In this document: positions 52,417-61,388 of the stretch, in pieces
Layout: each line of letters starts with the position of its first letter
Numbering within the stretch: position 1 is the stretch's first letter
Source: Aliiroseovarius zhejiangensis
GTDB taxonomy: Bacteria; Pseudomonadota; Alphaproteobacteria; Rhodobacterales; Rhodobacteraceae
DNA: 64,000 nucleotides
Assembly (NCBI RefSeq): GCF_014656375.1
Contig: NZ_BNCH01000002.1
Span: 62,001 to 126,000, forward strand
Direction of reading: 5' to 3'
Position numbers and translations under genes: made by a program
Notes under the pieces: model-generated
What the model was told of the DNA's origin: nothing
What the model saw: only the letters and a program-made list of their open reading frames with translations
Databases searched by the model: none

Positions 52417-53456
52417 GGCAGGTCTCCTTCGAAGGTCAGTGTGTTTTCACCCAGCGGGGCAAGCATCTTGTCGACGGCGTCGTCGGGCAGGTCGTCCAGG
52501 CCGTGCTTCCAGTTCGGGCTGCGGTCTTTGTCGATGACGGCGGCGCGGATGCCTTCCATCAGGTCTGACTGGTCAAGTGCGCGATAGACGAAGCGGTACT
52601 CCAGTTCCAGTGACTTGCGGACATCGTGGGTCGTTGACAGGCGGTGGATCATTTCGACGGTGCAGGCCATCGACAGGGGCGAGTTGCGGCCGAGCACTTC
52701 GAGGGTATTGGATGCAAAGACGCTATCGTCGCTGCGCAGAGAGGCCACGATTTCTCCGAGGCTACCGCCACCGAAATGGGCGTCGATCATCGGCAGCATT
52801 GCAGACAGGTTGCCGGGAATCGCGGGGATGGCGGCTTCGTTGACGTGGCTGGGGTCGCCAGTGCGGATCAGATCGGCTTTGAGGGCGGGCCATTCTGCCT
52901 GCCGGATCACGTAATCCGCGAAACCTGCGTGGATCGCATCGCCCGGTGCCATCCGCGCACCCGTCATGCCGATATATTCGCCCAGCCGTCCCGGTGCATG
53001 GGCCAGGATCAGCGACCCCCCCACATCCGGCACCAGCCCTATGCCGCATTCCGGCATCGCCATACGCGAGGATCGCGCCATGATCCGGTGCGAGGCATGG
53101 CAGCCCACACCGACGCCGCCGCCCATGGTGAACCCTTGCATGAAGCTGACGATGGGCTTGGGAAATTGGAACAGGCGCGCGTTCATCCGGTATTCGTCAC
53201 GCCAGAAGTTTCGGGCGCGAGTCGGATCGCCGGACTGGCCGATCTCGTAGATCTCTCGAATGTCGCCGCCGGCGCAGAAAGCGCGGTCGCCTTCAGCGTC
53301 GATGATGATCAACGCGACCTCGTCGTCGTCGATCCAGTCGATCAGGGCGACGTCAATCGCCAGACACATGTCGTAGGACAGCGCGTTCAGGGCGTCTGGC
53401 CGGGTCAGGGTGATCCGCCCGGCCTTGCCTTCTTTCCGAATCGAGATATCAGACAT
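52413..53456 (-). CDS. 3-hydroxyisobutyryl-CoA hydrolase
   Basis: A 347-residue crotonase-fold enzyme releasing 3-hydroxyisobutyrate from its CoA ester. Oxyanion-hole segments are AFCAGGDIREI and GFTMGGGVGVGCHASHRI; the catalytic region is MPECGIGLVPDVGG, and MEGIRAAVIDK near the C-terminus matches HIBCH rather than plain enoyl-CoA hydratase. It overlaps acd by 1 nt (TGATG) and mmsB by 4 nt, so the three genes are translationally coupled. Confidence 0.9.
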   Translation of the reverse strand: MSDISIRKEGKAGRITLTRPDALNALSYDMCLAIDVALIDWIDDDEVALIIIDAEGDRAFCAGGDIREIYEIGQSGDPTRARNFWRDEYRMNARLFQFPKPIVSFMQGFTMGGGVGVGCHASHRIMARSSRMAMPECGIGLVPDVGGSLILAHAPGRLGEYIGMTGARMAPGDAIHAGFADYVIRQAEWPALKADLIRTGDPSHVNEAAIPAIPGNLSAMLPMIDAHFGGGSLGEIVASLRSDDSVFASNTLEVLGRNSPLSMACTVEMIHRLSTTHDVRKSLELEYRFVYRALDQSDLMEGIRAAVIDKDRSPNWKHGLDDLPDDAVDKMLAPLGENTLTFEGDLP

Positions 53457-54607
53457 CAGCCGCGGTCGCGTTCTGCCAGCAATTGACGGGCAACGATCAG
53501 GCGCATGATCTCGTTCGTGCCTTCCAGAATCTGGTGGACCCGCAGGTCACGCACGATCTTTTCGATCCCATAATCGGCCAGATAGCCATAGCCGCCGTGC
53601 AGTTGCAGGCAGCCATTGGCCACGTCAAAGGCGGCGTCTGTCACCATCAGCTTGGCCATGGCGCAGAATTTCGAGGCATCTGGCGCGTTGTTGTCCAGCT
53701 TCCATGCCGCTTGGCGCAGGAAGGTGCGGGCGGCTTGCAGGCGGGTTTCATATTCAGCCAGCCGGAATTGCAGCGCCTGGAACTGGTCGATGGTGCGGCC
53801 GAACGCCTTGCGTTCGCCCATATACTGCAGCGTCAGGTCCAGCGCCTTCTGTGCGCCACCAAGGGCACCTGCCGAGATGTTCAGGCGGCCGCCATCCAGC
53901 CCGGCCATGGCATAGGTAAAGCCCTTGCCTTCCTCGCCCAGCAGGTTTTCGTGCGGCACGGCGCAATCGTCGAACTGAACCTGGCTGGTCGGTTGCGCCT
54001 TCCAGCCCATCTTGCGTTCATTCGCGCCGAAGCTCAGCCCCGGTGTGCCCGCTTCGACGATCACGGTTGAAATCCCCTTTGGACCGTCTTCTCCGGTGCG
54101 GCACATGGTGACGTAGACGTCGGAATAATTGCCGCCCGAGATGAACGCCTTGTTGCCGGTCAGCACATAGCTGTCATTGGTTTTTTCGGCGCGGGTTTTC
54201 AGGGCGGCGGCGTCGGACCCCGACCCCGGTTCTGTCAGGCAATAGGAAAACACCTTTTCCATCGAACACAGGGCAGGCAACCATTTCTGCTTGTCTTCGT
54301 CCTTGCCAAACTTGTCGATCATACCGCCGCACATATTGTGGATCGACAGAAAGCTGCCGACAGCGGGGTCGGCCATCGCGAGAGCTTCAAAGACCAGCGT
54401 TGCGTCGAGCCGGGAAAGGCCAGACCCGCCGTATTCTTCCGAGACATAGATGCCGCCCAGACCCAGTTCGGCCAGTTGCGGCCAGAGGTCTTTCGGGATC
54501 GTGCCCTCGGCCTCCCATTTCTCGGAATTGGGGGCGATGTTTTCTTCGCCGAACCCTTTGGCCATGTCGAAGATGAGGGTCTGTTCCTCGGAAAGCGCGA
54601 AATCCAT
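53456..54607 (-). CDS. Acyl-CoA dehydrogenase (likely isobutyryl-CoA)
   Basis: A 383-residue FAD enzyme oxidising branched acyl-CoA. FAD-binding CLTEPGSGSDAAAL is near residue 124, the catalytic Glu in HQILEGTNEIMRL, and QLHGGYGYLADY matches the isobutyryl-/short-branched group. Context with 3-hydroxyisobutyryl-CoA hydrolase and mmsB supports valine degradation. Confidence 0.88.
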   Translation of the reverse strand: MDFALSEEQTLIFDMAKGFGEENIAPNSEKWEAEGTIPKDLWPQLAELGLGGIYVSEEYGGSGLSRLDATLVFEALAMADPAVGSFLSIHNMCGGMIDKFGKDEDKQKWLPALCSMEKVFSYCLTEPGSGSDAAALKTRAEKTNDSYVLTGNKAFISGGNYSDVYVTMCRTGEDGPKGISTVIVEAGTPGLSFGANERKMGWKAQPTSQVQFDDCAVPHENLLGEEGKGFTYAMAGLDGGRLNISAGALGGAQKALDLTLQYMGERKAFGRTIDQFQALQFRLAEYETRLQAARTFLRQAAWKLDNNAPDASKFCAMAKLMVTDAAFDVANGCLQLHGGYGYLADYGIEKIVRDLRVHQILEGTNEIMRLIVARQLLAERDRG

Positions 54608-54742
54608 GTCTTTCTCCCGTCCAGGTATTTTCCGGTTACGTTATGGCGCAATCCTTACAGGAGTTTTTCAAGCCGGAGGAGAGTTCCGTCGCGTCGCAAG
54701 CTGCCGTTACGTCAGATGAGCGGATGTGGCGGGAAGGGCGGG

Positions 54743-55876
54743 TCAAAGATCGGCGTGGTATTCCTCGATCAGGTGGCGCACAACGTCTTGAAGCGCATAC
54801 TCTTTCGGCTTTTCCGCCTGAATGCTGTCGTGATAGACGGCGCGCTGGCGATCCGCTGAAATCCCGGTCTCAAGAACGCCACGCGTGGCTTCGACCTCGA
54901 TGGTGCAGCCAAGGGCCTCGGCATCTTGTTCAATCAGGAGAAACATATCCTCAAGCAGTTGCGGGAACTCCACGATCTCGCCGATGCCGAAGTCGATCAG
55001 CCCGCCCGCGATGCCATATCGCTGCGCGCGCCAGCGGTTTTCTGCGACCAGAAAATTGTCATAAAGCCGCCAGCGTTGGTTCTTGGCTTTCAACCGCCAC
55101 AACATGCGGGCCAGACACTGGGTCAGCGCGGCCAGGCCGATTGTGTGTTCCAGTCGCGGTTGCACATCGCAAATCCGGCTTTCGATCGTGGGAAAGCGCG
55201 ACGAGGGGCGCAGATCCCACCAAATTTTCGAGCTGTCTTCGATCACGCCGATATCGACCAGCGCCTGCACTGAGCGGTCAAATTCGGACCAGCCGGACAG
55301 ATGCGGCGGCAAGCCGGTGCGCGGCAGGTTGTCGAACACCGTCAGCCGATAAGAGGCCAGCCCGGTATCATCGCCCTGCCAGAACGGCGAACTGCCCGAC
55401 AGCGCCAGCAGGTGGGGCAGGAAGTAACGAAGCTGGTTGACCAGGTCGATCCGCGTGTCGGGATCGGGAATGCCGACATGCACATGCATCCCGCAAATCA
55501 GCATCCGGCGCACCACACCGGCCAGATCCCGTTTCAGGTCGTTATAGCGGTCTTTGTCGACATGGTGCTGTTCCTTCCAGTCCGCAAACGGGTGGCACGA
55601 GGCGGCAATCGGGGCCAGGCCATAGGTCTTTGCATGTTTGGCAACGGTCGCACGCAGGCGTTTCAGGTCTTCGCGCGCCTCAGAGACATTGGCACAGACG
55701 CGGGTGCCGATCTCGATCTGGCATTGCAGGAATTCGGGGCTGACCTGACCTTCAAGCTCGGCCTTGCAATCGTTCATCAACCGATCGGGAGCGCGGGCCA
55801 GCGCATAGCTTTCACGATCCACCAGCAGGTATTCTTCTTCGATCCCAATCGAAAACGGCGGTTCTTTCAAGGCCAT
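54743..55876 (-). CDS. Carboxylate-amine ligase (YbdK-type)
   Basis: A 377-residue member of the ATP-dependent carboxylate-amine/glutamate-cysteine ligase family 2. Core motifs: [14 protein letters not shown] at the N-terminus, [11 protein letters not shown] in the middle and [13 protein letters not shown] later. YbdK shows weak gamma-glutamylcysteine synthase activity; the physiological substrate here is unknown. ATG 55876 is taken, giving the conserved [16 protein letters not shown] start. Confidence 0.88.
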   Translation of the reverse strand: MALKEPPFSIGIEEEYLLVDRESYALARAPDRLMNDCKAELEGQVSPEFLQCQIEIGTRVCANVSEAREDLKRLRATVAKHAKTYGLAPIAASCHPFADWKEQHHVDKDRYNDLKRDLAGVVRRMLICGMHVHVGIPDPDTRIDLVNQLRYFLPHLLALSGSSPFWQGDDTGLASYRLTVFDNLPRTGLPPHLSGWSEFDRSVQALVDIGVIEDSSKIWWDLRPSSRFPTIESRICDVQPRLEHTIGLAALTQCLARMLWRLKAKNQRWRLYDNFLVAENRWRAQRYGIAGGLIDFGIGEIVEFPQLLEDMFLLIEQDAEALGCTIEVEATRGVLETGISADRQRAVYHDSIQAEKPKEYALQDVVRHLIEEYHADL

Positions 55877-56052
55877 GAGCTGTCCTTTCGGTCGTGCTGG
55901 TCTCAGCTTTGCATCATTGAGGGCAGTCGACAAGCATTTGGCGCCGGGATCACTTACGGCGCGGCAAACGAAAAAGTTTCTGGCGTTCTGAGGTTGACCT
56001 TGGGTAAGCCACGCGCTTTGTTTGAGGTGGCGCAATCGCGCCGGGGTTGAAA

Positions 56053-56487
56053 ATGCATACTGCCACCTATTTTGAAAACGAGAACTTTTTGCTTGTCCGA
56101 TGCACCGCGCATGTTCATTTCGCAAGCCTGATCGCGCGGGTCGCCGAGTGGATCATCACCATTGATGCCCCCAAGGGGCGACTGGTGCTTGTCGATCTGC
56201 GCGACTTGCGCACGATTGATCGGCCGAATGAAGGGCCGGTAGAATATGTGCAGATGCAAAAGAAGCTGTCGCGTGAATATCATTTCGCCAGCAAGGTGGC
56301 GTTGCTGGCCCCGCAACCCGAGGCGTTCGTTCTGGCACGGATCTTCGAACAATCCGCGCAGGGCCAGATCCCGACCGAGATGGATGTGTTTCGAAGCGGG
56401 GCTGAGGCGCTGTCCTATCTAGGCATTGCTGCCGATGATGTGGACCTATTCATCCAGACCCTGGGGGACGGGCGGCCGCTGGATTGA
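56053..56487 (+). CDS. Hypothetical protein, STAS-like pattern
   Basis: A 144-residue soluble protein. Alternating strands and helices ([37 protein letters not shown]) resemble a STAS/SpoIIAA-like fold, but no signature settles it. Located alone between the ligase and mmsA, opposite to both. No function assigned. Confidence 0.6.
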   Translation: MHTATYFENENFLLVRCTAHVHFASLIARVAEWIITIDAPKGRLVLVDLRDLRTIDRPNEGPVEYVQMQKKLSREYHFASKVALLAPQPEAFVLARIFEQSAQGQIPTEMDVFRSGAEALSYLGIAADDVDLFIQTLGDGRPLD

Positions 56488-56490
56488 AAA

Positions 56491-56514
56491 AGCCCCGGTC
56501 CAAGGACCGGGGCT
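56491..56514. terminator. Bidirectional terminator before mmsA
   Basis: Stem AGCCCCGGTCC / GGACCGGGGCT with almost no spacer; on the minus strand TTTTTC follows. It ends mmsA and the convergent 56053 gene. Confidence 0.8.
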
Positions 56515-56540
56515 GTGTTGTTCAGAGTGCCAACTGGCGC

Positions 56541-58040
56541 TTAGTCCATCGCTTTGAAGTTGAACTCGCCACCTTCCTTGATGCCCGAGGGCCAGCGCGA
56601 GGTCACGGTTTTGGTGCGGGTGTAGAACTTGAACGCATCCGGACCGTGCTGGTTCAGATCGCCAAAGCCCGACTTTTTCCAGCCGCCAAAGGTGTGATAG
56701 GCCAGCGGCACCGGGATCGGAACGTTGATGCCAACCATGCCGATGTTGATCCGGTTGGCAAAGTCACGGGCGGTGTCACCGTCACGGGTGAAAATCGCGG
56801 TGCCGTTGCCGTATTCGTGGTTCATGGCGTGGCCGATCGCTTCTTCGTAATTCTCGGCACGGACCATGGACAGGACAGGGCCGAAAATCTCGGTCTTGTA
56901 GATGTCCATGTCTGTGGTCACCCGGTCAAACAGATGTGGCCCGACGAAGAAGCCGTCTTCATAGCCTTGCAGGCTGAAATCGCGGTTGTCCACAACAAGG
57001 TCCGCGCCCTGTTCGATACCTGAGTTGATCAGTCGCAGGATGTTTTCCTTGGCCGCCGCAGTGACGACCGGGCCGTAATCCACATCATCGCCCGCAGTAT
57101 AGGGCGCGACTTTCAGCTTCTCGATGCGCGGCACCAGCGCGTCGCGCAGCTTGTCGGCGGTTTCCTCGCCCACGGGCACGGCGACCGAGATCGCCATGCA
57201 GCGTTCGCCCGCCGCGCCAAAGCCCGCGCCGATCAGGGCATCGGCGGCCTGTTCCATATCCGCATCGGGCATCACGATCATGTGGTTCTTGGCACCACCA
57301 AAGCACTGCGCCCGTTTGCCGTTTGCCGTGGCGCGCGAGTAGATGTAATGCGCAATCGGGGTCGACCCGACGAAAGCCACGGCCTGGATGGTCTCGTTGT
57401 CAAGGATCGCGTCCACGGCGTCCTTGTCACCATTCACCACCTGCAACACACCGTCGGGCAGACCGGCTTCCTTGCACAGCTCGGCCAGCATCAGCGGGAC
57501 CGAGGGGTCACGCTCGGACGGTTTCAGGATCATCGCGTTGCCCGAAGCCAAGGCCGGGCCCATGCCCCAGAGCGGGATCATGGCGGGGAAGTTGAACGGC
57601 GTGATCGACGCAACGACACCCAGCGGCTGGCGCATGGAATACATGTCGATGCCGGGGCCCGCACTGTCGGTGAATTCACCCTTCATCATCTGGGCGGCAC
57701 CGATGCAGTATTCGATCACCTCAAGCCCGCGCTGAACGTCACCCTTGGCATCCGGGATGGTCTTGCCGTGTTCGCGCGACAGCGCCTCGGCCAGTTTGTC
57801 CATGTCGCGGTTCAGAAGGCCAACCAGGGCCATCATCACGCGGCCACGTTTCTGCGGGTTGGTCGCACCCCATTCCTTTTGCGCCTCGGCGGCCTTTGCG
57901 ACGGCGGCGTCCAGTTCGTCTTTCGTGGCCAGGGCCACTTTCGCCTGAACCTCGCCGGTTGCGGGGTTGTAGACGTCGGCGGTGCGGCCCGATGTTCCGT
58001 CGACCAATTGGCCGTTGATCCAGTGTCCCAGTGTCTTCAT
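56541..58040 (-). CDS. mmsA: Methylmalonate-semialdehyde dehydrogenase (CoA-acylating)
   Basis: Converts methylmalonate semialdehyde, NAD+ and CoA to propionyl-CoA, the last step of valine degradation and also of inositol/thymine degradation. The 499-residue aldehyde dehydrogenase has the catalytic Cys in GFGAAGERCMAISVAV and the NAD-binding INPFNFPAMIPLW-type segment as TPFNFPAMIPLWGMG. Length fits the family. Divergent from a LysR gene, with two palindromes in between. Confidence 0.95.
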   Translation of the reverse strand: MKTLGHWINGQLVDGTSGRTADVYNPATGEVQAKVALATKDELDAAVAKAAEAQKEWGATNPQKRGRVMMALVGLLNRDMDKLAEALSREHGKTIPDAKGDVQRGLEVIEYCIGAAQMMKGEFTDSAGPGIDMYSMRQPLGVVASITPFNFPAMIPLWGMGPALASGNAMILKPSERDPSVPLMLAELCKEAGLPDGVLQVVNGDKDAVDAILDNETIQAVAFVGSTPIAHYIYSRATANGKRAQCFGGAKNHMIVMPDADMEQAADALIGAGFGAAGERCMAISVAVPVGEETADKLRDALVPRIEKLKVAPYTAGDDVDYGPVVTAAAKENILRLINSGIEQGADLVVDNRDFSLQGYEDGFFVGPHLFDRVTTDMDIYKTEIFGPVLSMVRAENYEEAIGHAMNHEYGNGTAIFTRDGDTARDFANRINIGMVGINVPIPVPLAYHTFGGWKKSGFGDLNQHGPDAFKFYTRTKTVTSRWPSGIKEGGEFNFKAMD

Positions 58041-58075
58041 GGTCTGTCTCCCATCTGTTCGGGGGCAAGATAGCC

Positions 58076-58089
58076 TTGCATTTATGCCG
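58076..58089. promoter_or_regulatory. Half-degenerate TTGCA-N4-TGCAA site
   Basis: TTGCA-TTTA-TGCCG, 36 nt upstream of the mmsA start, partner of the perfect site at 58118-58131. Confidence 0.45.
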
Positions 58090-58117
58090 GGAAAAGAGGC
58101 AGTTTTCCAAAAAGGTT

Positions 58118-58131
58118 TTGCAAAAATGCAA
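58118..58131. promoter_or_regulatory. Perfect TTGCA-N4-TGCAA site
   Basis: TTGCA-AAAA-TGCAA palindrome in the mmsA/LysR intergenic region, centred 42 bp from the other site, a spacing of exactly four helical turns. Probable regulator binding site. Confidence 0.5.
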
Positions 58132-58150
58132 GTCCTCGCGGCACCGAGAG

Positions 58151-58190
58151 GGCGGGAGCCTCCGGCGGGGATATTTGGAGCCAGAAGAAA
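58151..58190 (-). repeat. Copy 4 of the recurrent element (no flanking stop)
   Basis: Minus strand: TTTCTTCTGGCTCC, AAATATCCCC, then GCCGGAGGC. It lies between mmsA and LysR and does not follow a stop codon on its strand, unlike copies 1-3. Confidence 0.5.
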
Positions 58191-58220
58191 CCCGATGGCG
58201 CTGATGTCGAAAGGTGAGAG

Positions 58221-59111
58221 ATGGACTGGGATGATTTGAAGGTGTTTCTGGCCGTCGCGCGGGCCGAAAGCCTGTCGCGCGCTGGCAAGGTGCTGCGGCG
58301 GGATGCCGCGACCGTGGGGCGGCGGGTGGCGAAGCTGGAGGGGGATCTGGGGCAGCCGCTGTTCACCAAATCTCCGCAGGGCTATGCGCTGACCGAGGCC
58401 GGGTCACGGCTTTTGGCGCATGCGGAACAGACCGAACAGGCGGTGTTGTCGGGGGTGGACGAGTTGGCGGGACCGTCGGGGCAATTGTCGGGGCAGGTGC
58501 GCATCGGGGCGACGGACGGGTGTGCAAGCTATATCCTGCCGCAGGTCTGCACCGCGATCCGGAAACAGCATCCCGAGCTGGAATTGCAGATCGTGGCCTT
58601 GCCGCGGGTGATCAACCTGTCCAAGCGCGAAGCGGATATGGCGATCACCGTCTCGCCTCCGCAGGCGGGGCGGTTCACGGTGCAGAAGATTACGGATTAC
58701 CATCTGCACCTGGCGGCGGCGCGGGATTATCTGGATGCGGCTCCGCCGTTGCGAAATCTGGAGGATCTGCGCGCCCATCCCGTGGTGGGGTATATCCAGG
58801 ACATGATCTTCTATCCGGAACTGGACTTTCTGACCGGGATGGGGATCGAGAAGGTGGCTTTGGCCTCGAACCTCGTGTCGGTTCAGCTTGGCATGGTCCG
58901 GCAGGGGGGCGGTGTGGGGATCACCCATGATTTCATTCTGCCCTTTGCGCCCAATCTGGTGCGGGTTCTGGTCGAAGAGCTGTCGATCACACGTTCCTTC
59001 TATCTGATCCGACATGAAGGCGACGTGCGGGTCGAACGCTTTGCCCGCGTTGCCGAAGCCTTGACGCGGGGGATCCGGGACGAGGTGGCCCGGCTGGAAG
59101 CAATGGTGTGA
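58221..59111 (+). CDS. LysR-family transcriptional regulator
   Basis: A 296-residue LysR regulator. The winged helix begins WDDLKVFLAVARAESLSRAG and contains RRDAATVGRRVAKLEGDL. It lies divergent from mmsA and so probably regulates the mmsA side of valine degradation through the TTGCA-N4-TGCAA sites. AAGGTGAG precedes the ATG at 58221. Confidence 0.87.
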   Translation: MDWDDLKVFLAVARAESLSRAGKVLRRDAATVGRRVAKLEGDLGQPLFTKSPQGYALTEAGSRLLAHAEQTEQAVLSGVDELAGPSGQLSGQVRIGATDGCASYILPQVCTAIRKQHPELELQIVALPRVINLSKREADMAITVSPPQAGRFTVQKITDYHLHLAAARDYLDAAPPLRNLEDLRAHPVVGYIQDMIFYPELDFLTGMGIEKVALASNLVSVQLGMVRQGGGVGITHDFILPFAPNLVRVLVEELSITRSFYLIRHEGDVRVERFARVAEALTRGIRDEVARLEAMV

Positions 59112-59219
59112 GGCAGTTTTTCCTTTGCTGCGATTGCAAACAGCCCTTGACATATTGTTGCGCTTGGGGTGACGCTGAGGACAGAAAAATACAAGAATTA
59201 CACCAGAATGGAGGGCACT

Positions 59220-59654
59220 ATGCTCATTCACCAGATCCTGAAAAACAAAACGCTGGCGGGTGTTGCGACGGTCAAGCCGGGCAGCAAAGTTGCCGACGCG
59301 GCAAACCTGTTGTCCGAGAAAAAAATTGGTGCGGTGATTGTTTCGCAGGATGGTGTGCGCCCGGTCGGGATCCTGTCCGAACGTGACATTGTGTCGGCGT
59401 TGGGGAAGGTGGGTTCAGGGTGTCTGGATCAGGTGGTGGATGATCTGATGACGTCGAAGCTGGTCACCTGTGCGCCCGGCGATCGGGCCATTCAGGTGCT
59501 GCAAATCATGACCGAACGCCGGTTCCGCCACATGCCGGTGATGGAGGGGGACGAGATGATAGGCCTTGTATCCATCGGCGATGTGGTCAAGGCGCGGCTG
59601 GACGAGCTGTCGCAGCAGGCGGATGCGTTGAAAAACATGATCATGGGGTACTGA
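59220..59654 (+). CDS. Tandem CBS-domain protein
   Basis: A 144-residue protein made of two CBS domains (a Bateman module), which bind adenosine nucleotides. The two domains are visible by the repeated GILSERDIVSAL and GLVSIGDVVKARLDEL segments. No catalytic domain is attached; it is a regulatory subunit or stand-alone sensor. GAGGG lies 5 nt before ATG 59220, ruling out the longer open frame. Confidence 0.85.
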   Translation: MLIHQILKNKTLAGVATVKPGSKVADAANLLSEKKIGAVIVSQDGVRPVGILSERDIVSALGKVGSGCLDQVVDDLMTSKLVTCAPGDRAIQVLQIMTERRFRHMPVMEGDEMIGLVSIGDVVKARLDELSQQADALKNMIMGY

Positions 59655-59758
59655 TCCGGGTGGGATAGCAACGGCACGGTCAAGCGCCGCGCTGCGGAAA
59701 AGACTTGCAATGCCGGTCGCAATATTGTTGCGTGCCGGCATTTAAGAAAGGCCAGATC

Positions 59759-60256
59759 ATGCGCGTCGGACTGTACCCCGGAACCTTTGACCCGATCACG
59801 TTGGGGCATACGGACATTATTCGGCGGGCCTGTGCGCTGGTGGACCGTCTGGTAATCGGCGTGGCGATCAACACAGGCAAGGGGCCGGTTTTTTCCTTGG
59901 AAGAGCGTGTCGCAATGGTCGAAGCAGAATGCGCCAAGCTGACCGCCGAGACCGGCACCGAGATCATCGCGCATCCGTTCGAAAACCTGCTGATTGATTG
60001 CGCCCATGATGTGGGGGCACAGATCATCATTCGCGGCCTGCGGGCTGTGACCGATTTCGAGTATGAATATCAGATGGTTGGCATGAACCGCGCGATGGAT
60101 GCCAGCGTCGAGACCGTGTTTCTGATGGCCGAGGCCAAGTATCAGGCGATTGCATCGAAACTGGTAAAGGAAATCGCCAAACTTGGCGGGGATGTGTCGA
60201 AGTTTGTCTCGCCCAGCGTGAAAGACCAGTTGTATCTGAAAATCGGACGGGACTGA
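59759..60256 (+). CDS. coaD: Phosphopantetheine adenylyltransferase
   Basis: Makes dephospho-CoA from 4'-phosphopantetheine and ATP. The 165-residue hexameric nucleotidyltransferase has the TFDPITLGHTDIIRRA motif (TxGH) and the ISxxxIK-equivalent near ASKLVKEIAKLGGDV. ATG 59759 gives the standard start MRVGLYPGTFDPI. It follows the CBS gene by 104 nt. Confidence 0.96.
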   Translation: MRVGLYPGTFDPITLGHTDIIRRACALVDRLVIGVAINTGKGPVFSLEERVAMVEAECAKLTAETGTEIIAHPFENLLIDCAHDVGAQIIIRGLRAVTDFEYEYQMVGMNRAMDASVETVFLMAEAKYQAIASKLVKEIAKLGGDVSKFVSPSVKDQLYLKIGRD

Positions 60257-60283
60257 GGTTGAACCTGCGACGGATGCAGGTGG

Positions 60284-61204
60284 TCATCCCAGTGCCGTGA
60301 CCACATAGGCGGCATATCCTGTCAGCATCACCACGCCCAGCCAGCGTCCAAGCCGGGGCCGCAGAAGCAGCGCCGCAGCAAGGGATGCCGTCACGGCTAT
60401 CAGGATGGGAAGGTCGAAACTTGCAAACCGCCTGGCCAGCGGAATGGGTGTGATCATCGCCGTCACCCCTAAAATGCCCAATAGGTTGAAGATGTTCGAG
60501 CCGATCACATTGCCGATCGCTATATCAGACTGGCGCCGCATCGCGGCAATGACCGAAGTGGTCATTTCGGGCAGAGAGGTGCCGATGGCGACGATGGTGA
60601 GGCCGATGAACGCTTCGGACACGCCGAAGCCACGGGCAATCGAGGCCGCACCATCGACCAGAAAACGCGCGCCCAGGAGCAAAACGGCCAACCCGCCCAG
60701 CAACCAGAGCGCTGAAGCAAAAGCCGTGGGGCTGGTGACCATCGTATCGGGGCTGGTGGGCGTCTTGCCGGCAGCGAGATAGGCCCATGTCAGATAGCCG
60801 ATCAGGCCTGTCACGAGAAGTGCGCCTGACACGCGGCTGATCTCGGCGAAGGCGAAGATGGGCAACAGCAGCAGCGTCGCGATCATCATGACGGTGACGT
60901 CCCGGCGCAGCGTGGAGCCGGATACCTGTATCGGCCAGATCAGGCAGGTCAGCCCGAGGATCAGCAGGATATTGGCGATGTTCGAACCGATCACGTTGCC
61001 GATTGCAATATCCGGCACCCCACGCAACGCGGCGTCCATCGACACCAAAAGTTCCGGGGTTGACGTGCCGAACCCGACGACGGTCAGACCGATCAGCAGC
61101 GGCGGGATGCCCAATCGGTTGGCCAAGCCAACGCTGCCGCGCACCAGGGCTTCGCCACCAAAAAACAGCGCCAGCAAACCTGCGGCGACAAAGAGATAGT
61201 CCAA
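60284..61204 (-). CDS. Calcium/sodium antiporter (YrbG-type), TTG start
   Basis: A 306-residue cation exchanger of 10 helices built from two inverted repeats. The alpha-motifs are GLTVVGFGTSTPELLVS and GLTIVAIGTSLPEMTTS, each followed by IAIGNVIGSNI. The longer open frame upstream to 61570 runs into the gap gene and lacks family match. The TTG at 61204 (MDYLFVAAG in relatives) has AAGGA 8 nt upstream and is taken as start. Confidence 0.85.
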   Translation of the reverse strand: MDYLFVAAGLLALFFGGEALVRGSVGLANRLGIPPLLIGLTVVGFGTSTPELLVSMDAALRGVPDIAIGNVIGSNIANILLILGLTCLIWPIQVSGSTLRRDVTVMMIATLLLLPIFAFAEISRVSGALLVTGLIGYLTWAYLAAGKTPTSPDTMVTSPTAFASALWLLGGLAVLLLGARFLVDGAASIARGFGVSEAFIGLTIVAIGTSLPEMTTSVIAAMRRQSDIAIGNVIGSNIFNLLGILGVTAMITPIPLARRFASFDLPILIAVTASLAAALLLRPRLGRWLGVVMLTGYAAYVVTALG

Positions 61205-61291
61205 CCCAGCGATCCTTGCCCGAGAAATGTAACCTTGGCGCTTAGATAGGGAGCGGCTGATCCACTCTGCAAGAGCGGCTGGCGCGGCGTG

Positions 61292-61364
61292 TGATAATAT
61301 TTCTGGCGAAGTCGCGAAACGGGGATGCGGCGCGTCGAACCGACGGGCCAGGGGCGGCGCCCCC
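61292..61364. repeat. Degenerate copy of the recurrent element
   Basis: TAATATTTCTGGCGAAG resembles the GGATATTTCTGGCC core of copy 3 and is followed 60 nt on by GGGGCGGCGCCCC. It lies between the gap and antiporter genes. Confidence 0.35.
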
Positions 61365-61388
61365 GGCGTCGTCCTGGATGCACGTGGG

